Positions 20,218-29,345 of a DNA stretch of 64,000 nucleotides are shown here, one piece after another. The notes beneath the pieces were generated by a model. The model was not told where the DNA came from. It worked only from the letters and a program-made list of their open reading frames with translations, and did not search any database. This stretch comes from Pantoea eucrina (GTDB lineage: Bacteria > Pseudomonadota > Gammaproteobacteria > Enterobacterales > Enterobacteriaceae), in contig NZ_MAYN01000006.1 in the NCBI RefSeq assembly GCF_001691555.1, forward strand, positions 62,001 through 126,000, given 5' to 3'. The number at the start of each line of letters is the position of its first letter. Within the stretch, counting starts at the first letter, position 1. Both the position numbers and the translations under genes were made by a program.

Positions 20218-21203
20218 CAGCGAATCTCCGTCTGAAAAATAAGGCCGACAACTTTTCGATCAATTTCAGCTACTGCAGCGGCCATCCGGCCAGCTAAATC
20301 AGAACCTGAAAGATGGATGTAAATCTGGGTAGTACGCGGATCGCGGTGTCCTGCGTATGTGGCTAGTTCATGGAGTTTCCATCCAGAGCGTGCCAGGTGC
20401 GTCAGGCGAAGATGGCGGAAGGTATGTGTGGTGATTTGTGGAAGGCCTGCATCAAGAGCCCATTTCCGGACAGTTTTACTCCAGTTCCAGAAAGACAGGG
20501 GGGCACCGTGGTTACGATCAGAAGACGAGCGAAACAATGCACCTCCACGGTAACCCGCGAGCCGTAACTGCCGGAAATGATTTGCCAGCACCTGTGTTAC
20601 GGCGGGACTGTAGCAGACTATCCTTTCCCGCCTGTTTTTCGTCGTTTCGGCGCGGACACGAATCAGACGATGAGCAGGGTCGATATCCTCAAGCGCCAGG
20701 GCTGTCACCTCTGCACGGCGGAGTGCACCAAAATAGGCAAGCGCGAGCATCAGCCGATCACGCAGGGAGGCAGTTGAAACATGTTTAAGAAATCTCAGCC
20801 ATTGCTCATCATCAGGAATAACGGGCAGACGTGTGATACGGGGAACCAGACCACGTCCCGTATAAGCACTCCCCGGCAAACCCGCACGGGGTAATGGATT
20901 GAGACTGCATATATCCTGATAAACCAGAAAGTCATACCAGAGACGGATCGCAGAAAGGCGCAGCTGGAGCGTGGCGCTGGCCGCGGGAAAAGGCATGCCG
21001 GGTAACTGAGGGCGGATGTAGACGGCCAGGTCTTCAAACCGGGCCTTTTCAGGTTCAATGCTGTTATGGCTGCAGAACGCAAAATAATGGCTGAGGGCAC
21101 TGCGGTAGGCGGAGAGTGTGGCCTGAGCCCGGCCCAGGTCGGACAGCAGTTTTAGCCAGCGCTCCGCCAGTACCAGAACGTCCTCATTTGGTGGAATCAT
21201 CAT
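20217..21203 (-). CDS. Tyrosine recombinase/integrase (TnpA-like)
   Basis: About 328 residues from the ATG at 21203, chosen because AGAGG lies about 8 nt upstream. The frame extends to 21227. A SAM-like N-terminal domain (ERWLKLLSDLGRAQATLSAYRSALSHYFAFC) precedes the catalytic domain, with Arg in GALRRAEVTAL, HTFRHLRLTHLA, and GHRDPRTTQIYIHLS (His and nucleophilic Tyr). All catalytic residues are present. It is followed by the 701-residue recombinase with ATGA overlap, and diverges from a second, damaged module of the same design. It is probably active. Confidence 0.87.
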   Translation of the reverse strand: MMIPPNEDVLVLAERWLKLLSDLGRAQATLSAYRSALSHYFAFCSHNSIEPEKARFEDLAVYIRPQLPGMPFPAASATLQLRLSAIRLWYDFLVYQDICSLNPLPRAGLPGSAYTGRGLVPRITRLPVIPDDEQWLRFLKHVSTASLRDRLMLALAYFGALRRAEVTALALEDIDPAHRLIRVRAETTKNRRERIVCYSPAVTQVLANHFRQLRLAGYRGGALFRSSSDRNHGAPLSFWNWSKTVRKWALDAGLPQITTHTFRHLRLTHLARSGWKLHELATYAGHRDPRTTQIYIHLSGSDLAGRMAAAVAEIDRKVVGLIFQTEIR

Positions 21204-21433
21204 GGTGTTTACCTCTGATAGCAGCATTGCTGCTCAAAGATTAGCCAGTCGATGTTGCATTCCAATTAACTTACTAAAGCCCGTAGTTCGAACTGAAAAT
21301 GAACACTTTTTCTGGATAAGGCTGATTCTTTATCTGAAACCAGGGGGTTCCCATTTTAATGCCAAGTACCTTTGCATCTATGTTATTTGGAAATGACTAT
21401 ATTTCATACAAACGATTCTCAGAGGGTCACGCC

Positions 21434-22431
21434 GTGCAAAAGAAGCTGACAGACGCTTTGCCTTTACTGGCCGGAGATGCTTCGGCATGCCGCTGGATAA
21501 ACCTCCAGGAAGACCTGTTGCGAGCTCCAAATACCGTTGACGCTTATGCCCGTGTGGTCAATGACTGGCTGAGCTTTTGCCACGCTTGTGGCCTGACGGC
21601 AACCGGCGCCGGGCATGATACTGTTGCACTGTATATCCGCAGCCTGCATGCTGGCCGTCACCTCTCAGCTGCGACTATCCGTCACCGGTTGACGGTGGTG
21701 AGACTCTACAGCGACTGGCTTTGTGAAGAGGGGCTACGGGAAAAAATCCAGTCAGAAGGGGGATCTGGAAAAATAACGGGAAGGGAAAACCGGGCATAGT
21801 TCCTGTACAGCGGCGACTGCCGTGGATTCCTGCTGATGAAGACTGGCTGCATTTTCTGACTGTAGCTGCGCAGGCTGACATCAGAACCCGTTTTATGCTG
21901 GCACTGGCGTACGACTGTGGATTACGCCGGGAAGAACTCTGTTCAGTGACTACTGGTGATATCGATCCATCCCGACGGTTGCTCTCTGTTCGGGCAGAGC
22001 ATACCAAAAACCGATCTGGCCGGGTGGTGCCTTATTCCCCGGTGACCGGTGAGCTTTACATGGCCTGGTTGGCTGAGCGGCGTCAGCTCAGTGCATCCCG
22101 AGGCCCGCTTTTTCTGTCGCACTCGCCGCGTAACCGGACGGAGCCCATCAGCGGCTGGACCTGGTCAAAAGTGGTACGCAGCCTGGCGCTGCAAGCCGGG
22201 CTGCCACTCATCAGTACACATACCTTTCGGCATCTCTGCCTGACGGAACTGGCCCGCACGGGGTGGGATATCCACGAAATTGCCGCATTTGCCGGGCACC
22301 GTCGCATCCAGTCAACACTGCTGTACATTCATCTCAGCGCACGCGATCTGAGCCGTCGGTTCAACTGTACAGTGGAGTCTTTGTATACTCACCGCCTTAC
22401 TCTGTTGCACCTCCAGGATTCTTCACCATGA
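21434..22431 (+). pseudogene. Second tyrosine recombinase (TnpA-like), -1 frame disruption at an A6 run
   Basis: The N-terminal part (GTG at 21434 with GAGGG upstream; the frame opens at 21359) carries the SAM-like domain. Translation runs to a stop at 21799. The C-terminal part, in the -1 frame, carries the whole catalytic domain: Arg in CGLRREELCSV, HTFRHLCLTELA, GHRRIQSTLLYIHLS. The two join perfectly if one adenine is added to, or the ribosome slips back at, the six-A run 21741-21746 (codons GAA AAA ATC). It is similar in layout to the divergent 328-residue recombinase. The stop overlaps the start of the next gene (ATGA), as in the intact module. This could be a true mutation, programmed frameshifting or a homopolymer error. 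Confidence 0.8.
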
Positions 22432-24634
22432 TGCAATCTGAACAGACCGCGCCCTGTCCTGCAATACAGTTCAGCCTTCCCGATCCGCTTTGGGATACGC
22501 GACCTGATTTTGCTGTGGGCGAGCTTGAAGCGCTGGACACGCTGATTAGCATTTCCGGCAGGGTGGAAAAAACTGGCCGCCTGAGATATTAAAACAACTG
22601 TCTCGTCTTCTCTTACCGCTACGCGACACACTGGTAAGGATGCATGCGGCCAGGGCTCCATACAATTCATCCCTTCACGATATAACCGTAAAGATGCAAC
22701 GTCTCCGAAAAACATACTGGGCCTGGACACAGTCAGAGTGGTCCGAAGTCATCTGCAGCACAGAAGGTGATTTTCACCAAAGGTTTGGAGCCAGTGGTAA
22801 TTGCCGGCAATACGTGATGGCACTGGCGTGGTTGCTGTGTGGTTTTGATCGTCTGGAATCCTGCGGTGTTTTTTATCAGTATCGGCTCTGTCTCAAAGTT
22901 TTTGGGCGTCAGCATACGGATGCTGCAGTCTTCAGACTTAGCGAAATGATGACTGCAGTGGGATATGTTCCTGGCGATGGGAGAAATAACGGCATCAGGA
23001 ATGCCTTGTGCATGGCAATGCTGCTTCAGCGGGAACCACAGCCAGAGCGCGTCAATGTCGACACGTTGCAATATATAGCTTCTGCAGGGCCGGCTTACCT
23101 CCGCAAGTCTGCTGCTACGTTGTCGCGTATACTAGCGTCATCAGGGATTTTCAATGAAGGTTTCGATTATCGGGTGTCGCAACGTCGCCGGCCGCCCCGG
23201 GAATACAATGCTGTGACCGATGTGCCCGCTGAATGGCTTTCCTGGTGTGAACGCTGGCGTGCTACCTCTGTGCAGCGTCCCTCCAGTATTGAAGCTTGCT
23301 GGTATGTGTTGCTTAAGTGTGGTCGCTGGCTGGCGGATTGTCATCCGGAGTGCGTGTCACCAGTCAACTGGACACGGGAGACTGCCATGGCATGGGTGAC
23401 GGCAGCATGCAAAATGAAAGTTGGTGAATGGTCGAACCCAGGAGGAATGTACCGTGAGCGTCGAGGTAGTATGATGAAACCGTCTGCGAGAGCAGGGCTA
23501 ATCAGACACGTACATACTTTTTTTCATGACCTCCAGGAATGGGGATGGATGCCGGTCAAATTCAGCCCTGAAAGAATCCTCAGGTCTCCGCGGAGTCTTA
23601 GCACGCAGATTGGGCCTGACCCTCGCATTGTGAGTGATGAGCTCTGGTGTAAATTAATTCACGCCGGACAAAACCTGCAGGAGACAGACCTGCCAGGCTG
23701 CGTCGGGTATCCCTATTTTTATCCGCTTGAGATGGTCAGGGCATTAAGTGTGCTCTGGTTATTTGGTGGTCTCAGACGTGATGAAATTCTGCGCATGCGG
23801 TGCGGCTGTATCCGCTGGCAGGCCTCAGAAGAAAATGACGGACAACGTATTTGCCTGATGGATGTCCCGGTCAGTAAGACTTATGCAGCATTTACAAAAC
23901 CGGTTGACTCCATTGTTGGAGATTATATTGAACGCTGGGAACTGGTTCGTAGCCCGCAGGCGCTTCAGGAAGATCCAAAGACCGGCGAGAGTGTTCATTT
24001 TCTTTTTATGCATCGGGGAAAACGGGTGCATGGAAGCTACATCAATAATTCTCTCGTTCCGTTGCTGTGTAAAAAAGCGGGCATTCCTGAGCATGATGCC
24101 AGAGGCAGGATCACCAGTCATCGAGCAAGAGCGACTATCGCCAGCCAGCTTTATAATGCCCGGGAACCGCTTGATATTTTCGAACTGCAGAAATGGCTGG
24201 GGCATTCTTCACCGGAATCCACCCGACATTATGTCGATATTACGCCAACGAGGCTTGCCGCTTCATTCGATAAAGCGGGGTATTTTGAACGTAATCGTCG
24301 CGTGGTTTCGTTACTCATCGATCAGAACATAGTCGCATCAGGTCAGGCAGCAGAGGGAAAGCCGTGGCGCTATTATGATCTCGGGCATGGTTTCTGTACT
24401 TATGATTTTTTTGATCAATGTCCACATCGCATGGCCTGTGCAAAATGCTCTTTTTACATACCAAAATCCTCATCGGAAGCTCAGTATCTGGAAGGCCGCC
24501 AAAACTTAATAAAGCTTATGCAAGAAATTCCCTTAACCGAGGATGAACTAGCAGCGGTAGATAATGACATTGAAGCAGTCGAGCGGCTTCTGAAAAAACT
24601 CAGAAGCGTTGCCTCTCCCGGACAGCGGAAATAG
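22428..24634 (+). pseudogene. Second large tyrosine recombinase (TnpB-like), -1 frame disruption at an A6 run
   Basis: The true start is the ATG at 22428, overlapping the previous stop. This frame ends at 22592 after 54 codons. The -1 frame then continues from the six-A run at 22567-22572 (GAA AAA ACT) to 24634. The reconstructed protein is about 734 residues. Catalytic motifs in the long part are Arg in FGGLRRDEILRM, HRARATIASQL, and GHSSPESTRHYVDI with Tyr. The same Cys-rich tail as the left module is present (FCTYDFFDQCPHRMACAKC). The longer downstream frame opens at 22640, but that start misses the N-terminal 70 residues. The disruption has the same codon phase and base context as the one in the preceding gene. 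Confidence 0.8.
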
Positions 24635-24857
24635 TATGTGGTTAGCTGAATGTCCAACTTATGAGCTTTCGAGAGCCCCCAAGGGTACTGCTCCCCGGAT
24701 GGCTCTGATGAGCAAAATAAATACTTTAAATAAGTTGCCGGAGTAAAGAGAAATTCAGGTTAAGAGCTTGCTTTAACTGTGTCAGAACAAGCTTTGACGG
24801 TCTAATACCAGCCTCAGCAATTAGGCAGATTATTGATTCAAGTGATTCGTTTAGCGT
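24635..24857. other. Gap between the second recombinase and the DUF2938 gene
   Basis: About 220 bp, AT-rich, with no open frame or clear repeat. If the recombinase modules form a discrete element, its right end might lie here. No match to the inverted repeat at 18049-18101 was seen. Confidence 0.4.
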
Positions 24858-25346
24858 TTAATTGATTGAATAAAGTTGCGCAAATCCATACTGGCCAATG
24901 GCAAAGGCAATATGGGCGACGATGATGTAGATAATCATTAAGATCTGATTCGGTAATTTTCTCCCAAAAAAACCGCCACCCATGGCAGGCATCAGCAAAG
25001 CTAAGCCTGCAAAAGTGCTGACAACAACGCCAATGATGAAGACAGGGAGAAGGCTCGGTTGCAAAGCAAAGCGGGTACCCCAGAAAACTAACAACAGCAG
25101 TGCATAAGCAATACCGATGAGGTAATGGAAAATCCATCTTGTCATTTTTTCAATCGTTCCGGGTGCTCTGGTAGTACGGTTATCGAGAACAATGTTCCCC
25201 CGCAGAATCTCTGTAAGCCAGCGGCCAACCATGCCCCAGTCCGTTGGTGGGACTCCCGCTACTTTTTTAACCAGGGTTACCCACAGATCCAGAATAAGGG
25301 TAGAACCGATACCCACAATCAGACTAAAAGCAATCCACGTACTCAT
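24858..25346 (-). CDS. DUF2938-family membrane protein
   Basis: 162 residues from MSTWIAFSLIVGIG. The longer frame to 25382 begins inside the adjacent IS. There are four to five hydrophobic segments, with conserved family features LDLW, the DWGMVGRW region and MGGGFFG. The function is unknown. The left end of the IS3-family element lies 12 bp upstream of the start codon, so the original promoter has been replaced and expression, if any, depends on the IS. Confidence 0.75.
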   Translation of the reverse strand: MSTWIAFSLIVGIGSTLILDLWVTLVKKVAGVPPTDWGMVGRWLTEILRGNIVLDNRTTRAPGTIEKMTRWIFHYLIGIAYALLLLVFWGTRFALQPSLLPVFIIGVVVSTFAGLALLMPAMGGGFFGRKLPNQILMIIYIIVAHIAFAIGQYGFAQLYSIN

Positions 25347-25428
25347 TTTTGCCCCATTGACCTGCTCCCCGTTGAATAACACACCCCGATGTTAGTAACG
25401 TCTTCATAAGCCACATGAGGACATCCCC

Positions 25429-25692
25429 ATGAAGAAGCGTTTTTCCGACGAACAGATCATCAGTATTCTTCGCGAAGCGGAAGCCGGCGTTTCTGCCCGT
25501 GAGCTCTGCCGCAAGCACGCCATTTCCGACGCCACCTTTTACACCTGGCGCAAGAAGTTTGGTGGTATGGAAGTTCCTGAGGTGAAGCGGCTTAAATCTC
25601 TTGAAGAGGAGAACGCGCGCCTCAAGAAGCTGCTTGCCGAAGCCATGCTGGATAAGGAGGCACTTCAGGTGGCTCTGGGGCGAAAGTACTGA
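25429..25692 (+). CDS. IS3-family OrfA (transposase helix-turn-helix subunit)
   Basis: 87 residues: [20 protein letters not shown] starts a helix-turn-helix domain ([24 protein letters not shown]), followed by a leucine-zipper-like segment ([26 protein letters not shown]) used for dimerisation. This is typical of the IS407 group. Stop at 25690-25692. The orfB frame is open upstream of this point, allowing a -1 frameshift to make the OrfAB transposase. Confidence 0.92.
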   Translation: MKKRFSDEQIISILREAEAGVSARELCRKHAISDATFYTWRKKFGGMEVPEVKRLKSLEEENARLKKLLAEAMLDKEALQVALGRKY

Positions 25693-25724
25693 CGACAGAC
25701 CAGAAGCGGGAAGCCGTTGAGTTT

Positions 25725-26549
25725 ATGTGTGATGCGACCGGTCTGTCGCAACGTCGTGCCTGCAGGCTTACAGGTTTGTCTCTGTCGACCTGCCGCTATG
25801 AGGCTCAGCGCCCGGCGGCTGATGCGCATTTATCAGGGCGCATTACTGAACTGGCACTGGAGCGCAGGCGTTTTGGCTACCGCCGCATATGGCAGTTACT
25901 GCGCCGAGAAGGGCTTCTGGTTAATCACAAGCGCGTGTACCGCCTTTATCATCTGAACGGACTGGGCGTTAAACGCAGACGTCGTCGTAAAGGGCTTGCA
26001 ACAGAACGTCTGCCGCTGCTCCGCCCGGCGGCGCCCAACATGACCTGGTCGATGGATTTCGTCATGGATGCGCTGGCTACTGGTCGCAGGATCAAGTGCC
26101 TTACCTGCGTCGATGACTTCACAAAGGAATGCCTGACGGTCACTGTTGCCTTCGGGATTTCAGGCGTGCAGGTCACGCGTATTCTGGACAGCATTGCGCT
26201 GTTTCGCGGCTATCCGGCTACGATAAGAACCGATCAGGGCCCGGAGTTTACCTGCTGCGCGCTCTATCAGTGGGCCTTTGAGCATGGAGTGGAGCTGCGA
26301 CTTATCCAGCCCGGCAAGCCGACACAGAACGGATTTATTGAGAGTTTTAACGGACGCTTTCGCGATGAATGCCTGAATGAACACTGGTTCAGCGACGTCA
26401 GCCATGCCAGGAAAACCATCAGCGAATGGCGTCAGGATTATAGCGAATGTCGTCCACATTCAGCACTGAATTATCAGACGCCATCAGAGTTTGCAGCACG
26501 GTGGCGAAATGGAGAATGTGAAGGTAAACAAACCGACATTACTAACTGA
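25725..26549 (+). CDS. IS3-family OrfB (DDE transposase catalytic part)
   Basis: 274 residues from the first ATG. The frame is open further upstream and overlaps the end of orfA, so the true product is probably the OrfAB fusion. An HTH_21-like region comes first ([18 protein letters not shown]), then the catalytic core: Asp in [11 protein letters not shown], Asp in RTDQGPEF, Glu in [16 protein letters not shown]. All three DDE residues are present, so it is probably functional. Confidence 0.92.
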   Translation: MCDATGLSQRRACRLTGLSLSTCRYEAQRPAADAHLSGRITELALERRRFGYRRIWQLLRREGLLVNHKRVYRLYHLNGLGVKRRRRRKGLATERLPLLRPAAPNMTWSMDFVMDALATGRRIKCLTCVDDFTKECLTVTVAFGISGVQVTRILDSIALFRGYPATIRTDQGPEFTCCALYQWAFEHGVELRLIQPGKPTQNGFIESFNGRFRDECLNEHWFSDVSHARKTISEWRQDYSECRPHSALNYQTPSEFAARWRNGECEGKQTDITN

Positions 26550-26585
26550 AGGTTGTATCTAATATTGGGGGCAGGTCAGTCACTA

Positions 26586-26774
26586 TTACCTCTGTCGGTT
26601 GGTGTCAGCGGCTGCTGCTTTAACATCACCTGAAGATCTTACCAGCCCCCGCTTATCCTGATGCTTCTTTTTATCCATAGTGATCTCTTCAAAATTTCTA
26701 AATGTAACATTATAAATTCCAAAATTTTCAAGATGCGCATACACCTTACTAAGCGTGTAGCTCTTTACTGCCAT
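26586..26774 (-). CDS. Hypothetical small protein next to the IS
   Basis: 62 codons, or 30 codons from an internal ATG at 26678 preceded by GAAGAGATCACT. No family recognised. The C-terminal part (MDKKKHQDKRGLVRSSGDVKA) is basic and hydrophilic. Its stop lies 8 bp from the IS right end, so the frame may have been truncated by the insertion. It could be chance. Confidence 0.25.
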   Translation of the reverse strand: MAVKSYTLSKVYAHLENFGIYNVTFRNFEEITMDKKKHQDKRGLVRSSGDVKAAAADTNRQR

Positions 26775-26958
26775 CAGTGTATTTACCCCATCGAACCTGA
26801 TTAAGTTATAATCCGAATAAATCTGGTTTTAAGCTCCGCAAGGCTCGGTTGGCGATGATAAAACACCTAACCAAATACCACTTCATAGCGCAGTCTGCAA
26901 TGAAGTGTTAAAATCCTTAACTTGATATTAAAACACGGGGCAGGAAATGTTTTGTCAT

Positions 26959-27035
26959 TACCGCCTGCACGCAGACGGTATCGCCAAAACGACCTGCTCA
27001 GGGCTCCGCCCCGAGACCCGGGTAATGTGCCAAGG
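26959..27035 (+). other. Candidate origin of transfer (oriT)
   Basis: Just upstream of the mobilisation genes. An inverted repeat, TACCGCCTGC (26959-26968) and GCAGACGGTA (26971-26980), with one mismatch and a 2-bp spacer, is followed by a GC-rich block (CTCAGGGCTCCGCCCCGAGA). The second block resembles, from memory, the nic-proximal region of IncI/NikB-type oriTs. The position in front of a NikA/MobC-like gene supports it; the nic site is not proven. Confidence 0.45.
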
Positions 27036-27042
27036 TTGAGTT

Positions 27043-27384
27043 ATGTCGAAAAGTGAGAAGCGTCAGAAGAACACACTCATTCAGCTTCGCTGTACGGAAG
27101 CTGAGGCTGAAGCTATTAAGGCAAAGGCTGTCGCTGCCGGACTTACAACGTCTGAGTACCTGCGGCGCACCGCTCTGAGCCGCCGCATTATGGTGCGTAC
27201 GGATATCCGGATGATGAACGAACTTCTCCGCCTGGGTGGTCTGCAAAAGCACCTCTATACCCAGATGAAGGACAACATGACAACCGAACTCAGCCAGCAG
27301 TTTTCCGGCGTACTGACCAGCATCACTCACGCCATCAATGCGCTGGACATGGCGCCGGTTCCGGCAGAGGAAATCAAGGACTGA
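27043..27384 (+). CDS. MobC/NikA-like mobilisation accessory protein
   Basis: 113 residues. An N-terminal ribbon-helix-helix-type segment (KNTLIQLRCTEAEAEAIKAKAVAAGLTTSEYLRRTAL) is typical of relaxosome accessory proteins, followed by a helical C-terminus. It would bind near oriT and recruit the relaxase. The stop overlaps the relaxase start (ATGA), a conserved arrangement of mobilisation pairs. Confidence 0.82.
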   Translation: MSKSEKRQKNTLIQLRCTEAEAEAIKAKAVAAGLTTSEYLRRTALSRRIMVRTDIRMMNELLRLGGLQKHLYTQMKDNMTTELSQQFSGVLTSITHAINALDMAPVPAEEIKD

Positions 27385-29345
27385 TGAACGTCATCATCCC
27401 GCCAAAACGTCGCGACAAAAAGACCAGCTTCAGAAAGCTAGTTGAATACGTCAGCACGCGCGAAGAAAACAAAAATGCTGAACAGGTGCAGCCTGAGCCT
27501 GCGCATACCCCGAATGCCGGTTCTACGGCGACTCCGGGCTTTAGCCAGCTTGTTGACTACGTGGGCCGTAAGAACATATCGCCTGCTTCTGAAATTATCA
27601 GCATTTCACCTGAGGGCATTCAGCGCGTGCTTTCAGGTGAAGTGTTGTGCGAAACCAACTGCTTTTCGCTTGAAGCCGCAGCGTCAGAAATGAACATGAC
27701 CGCGATGCAGAACCGCCACTGTAAGGATGCGGTTTATCACTTTATTCTCTCGTGGCAGAGCGACGAAAATCCTTCTCCTGACGCCGTCTTTACCTCAGTG
27801 CGCTACAGCATGGCGCAGCTGGGGATGGCAGATCATCAGTACGTTGCCGCGATTCATAAAGATACCGATAACGTTCACTGTCACGTGTCCGCTAACCGCG
27901 TTCATCCGGTCACGTTCCGCGCACAGAATATGTGGAACGATGCAGACACGCTGCAGAAAGCCTGCCGCGTGCTGGAGCGCGATTTAGGCTTCAACGTGGA
28001 CAACGGCAGCTGGGAAATGAGCGGGGACGGCAGCCTGTACCGCACGCGTCGTGCGCTGCCTTCAGCGCCGCGCGGCGCAGCTAAAAGAGAAATCTTTTCC
28101 GATAAGGAAAGCCTTCACGGCTACGCCGTTCGCGAGACGCGTCAGATGATCAGCGACCTGTCCGAAGAGGGCAGTCTCAGCTGGCCGCTGCTTCACAACG
28201 TCATGTATACACGCGGGCTTGGCGTGCGGGAACAGAACGGCGGCCTCGCCGTTTTCGATCTGCTCAATCCTGACAGCATCAGCGTGAAAGCATCAGACAT
28301 TCATCCGGCTATCGGTCTGCAGGCGATGGAAGCAAAGCACGGCAGTTTCCTGCCCGCACCGCCCGCATCCGACCCGGAAAATCATGAGGCCGGCATGCTC
28401 ATGGTTGATAAGTTTTATCTGCCGCAGCTGCACGTCCGTGACGGAGAGGCCCGCCGTGAACGTCGCGAAGCGAGAGCCGTTGCCCGCGACATCCTGCGCA
28501 CGCGCTATGATGCTTATCGCGCCGGCTGGGAAAGACCTGACCTGCGCGCGGGCGAACGCTTCCGGCAGATATCCGCTCACTGCGTGGCTACGAAGGCGAA
28601 CGTGCGTCAGGCCGTCCGGGATCCGCTGATGCGCAGGCTGATGTATCGGGTTGCTGAGTTTGAGAAGATGAAGGCAGCAGCAAAGCTGAGACTGCAGCTG
28701 CGTGAAGAGCGGCAGACGCTGAAAGAAACCGGACAGGCGCGTCACCTGACCTGGAAGTCGTGGGTTGAACAGGAAGCGCTTAACGGCGACGTCGCCGCAA
28801 TCAGTCAGATGCGCGGATGGGCCTATCGTGAAAAGCGTGCAGCGTCGAAACGTCAATCTGCCTGGCCGGAGCCAAACGCTGTTATTCATTTCGGGCCGGC
28901 TGAAGACGTACCGACATTCAAATCCAGCGCGCATGACACAGCGTTATTACGAGACGGTACGGTGACCTATCTGCGCGACGGTAAACCTGCAGTAACCGAC
29001 TTTGGCAACAGGGTTGAGGTTTACGCAGCCGCTGACGCAGCGTCTGACCGTCATAACAACGATCTGGCTGCCGAACTGATTGCCTGGCGCAGCGGTGAGA
29101 ATACTGTTTTACAGGGGGACCCGGCTGCCGTTAACCGCGTGCTTTATGCCGGCGCGGTGAGAAACGTCACGAAACGGGACGAACATTCTTTCAGCGTCAG
29201 CGATCAGCAGCACATGGCAAACGTGCGCGCAACTGAGCGTCATCTGAGCGGTCAGGACGTCAGGGCGGAAGCAAGTCATACTGAATATCAGAGCAGGATG
29301 GACGATGCAGTCCGTCCGTTACCTAAAAATTTACCACGACCGTGA
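27384..29345 (+). CDS. MOBP-type relaxase (NikB-like)
   Basis: 653 residues. The N-terminus MNVIIPPKRRDKKTSFRKLVEYVS resembles NikB relaxases, with a candidate catalytic Tyr in LVEYVS. The metal-binding motif HKDTDNVHCHVSANRVHP (HxDxxHxHxxxNRVHP) is intact near residue 165. The rest is basic, helical and probably binds DNA. It is shorter than the roughly 900-residue NikB of IncI plasmids, ending NLPRP, so the C-terminal region may be missing or this is a shorter subtype. No type IV secretion genes are in the window, so the plasmid is at least mobilisable. Confidence 0.85.
   Translation: MNVIIPPKRRDKKTSFRKLVEYVSTREENKNAEQVQPEPAHTPNAGSTATPGFSQLVDYVGRKNISPASEIISISPEGIQRVLSGEVLCETNCFSLEAAASEMNMTAMQNRHCKDAVYHFILSWQSDENPSPDAVFTSVRYSMAQLGMADHQYVAAIHKDTDNVHCHVSANRVHPVTFRAQNMWNDADTLQKACRVLERDLGFNVDNGSWEMSGDGSLYRTRRALPSAPRGAAKREIFSDKESLHGYAVRETRQMISDLSEEGSLSWPLLHNVMYTRGLGVREQNGGLAVFDLLNPDSISVKASDIHPAIGLQAMEAKHGSFLPAPPASDPENHEAGMLMVDKFYLPQLHVRDGEARRERREARAVARDILRTRYDAYRAGWERPDLRAGERFRQISAHCVATKANVRQAVRDPLMRRLMYRVAEFEKMKAAAKLRLQLREERQTLKETGQARHLTWKSWVEQEALNGDVAAISQMRGWAYREKRAASKRQSAWPEPNAVIHFGPAEDVPTFKSSAHDTALLRDGTVTYLRDGKPAVTDFGNRVEVYAAADAASDRHNNDLAAELIAWRSGENTVLQGDPAAVNRVLYAGAVRNVTKRDEHSFSVSDQQHMANVRATERHLSGQDVRAEASHTEYQSRMDDAVRPLPKNLPRP

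Larger units (their letters stand above)
25358..26578 (+). mobile_element. IS3-family insertion sequence, IS407 group
   Basis: 1221 bp bounded by imperfect inverted repeats: left TGACCTGCTCCCCGTT, right (reverse strand) TGACCTGCCCCCAATA. Contains orfA and orfB in the usual -1 relation. Flanking 4-bp sequences (CCAT left, GTCA right) do not match, so no target duplication is seen. This suggests recombination or deletion after insertion, or one end off by some bases. Confidence 0.85.

Noticed and set aside
24635..24857. Search for a matching end repeat of the recombinase element
   Set aside because: The 10-bp repeat at 18049-18101 has no counterpart here, so no element border is claimed.
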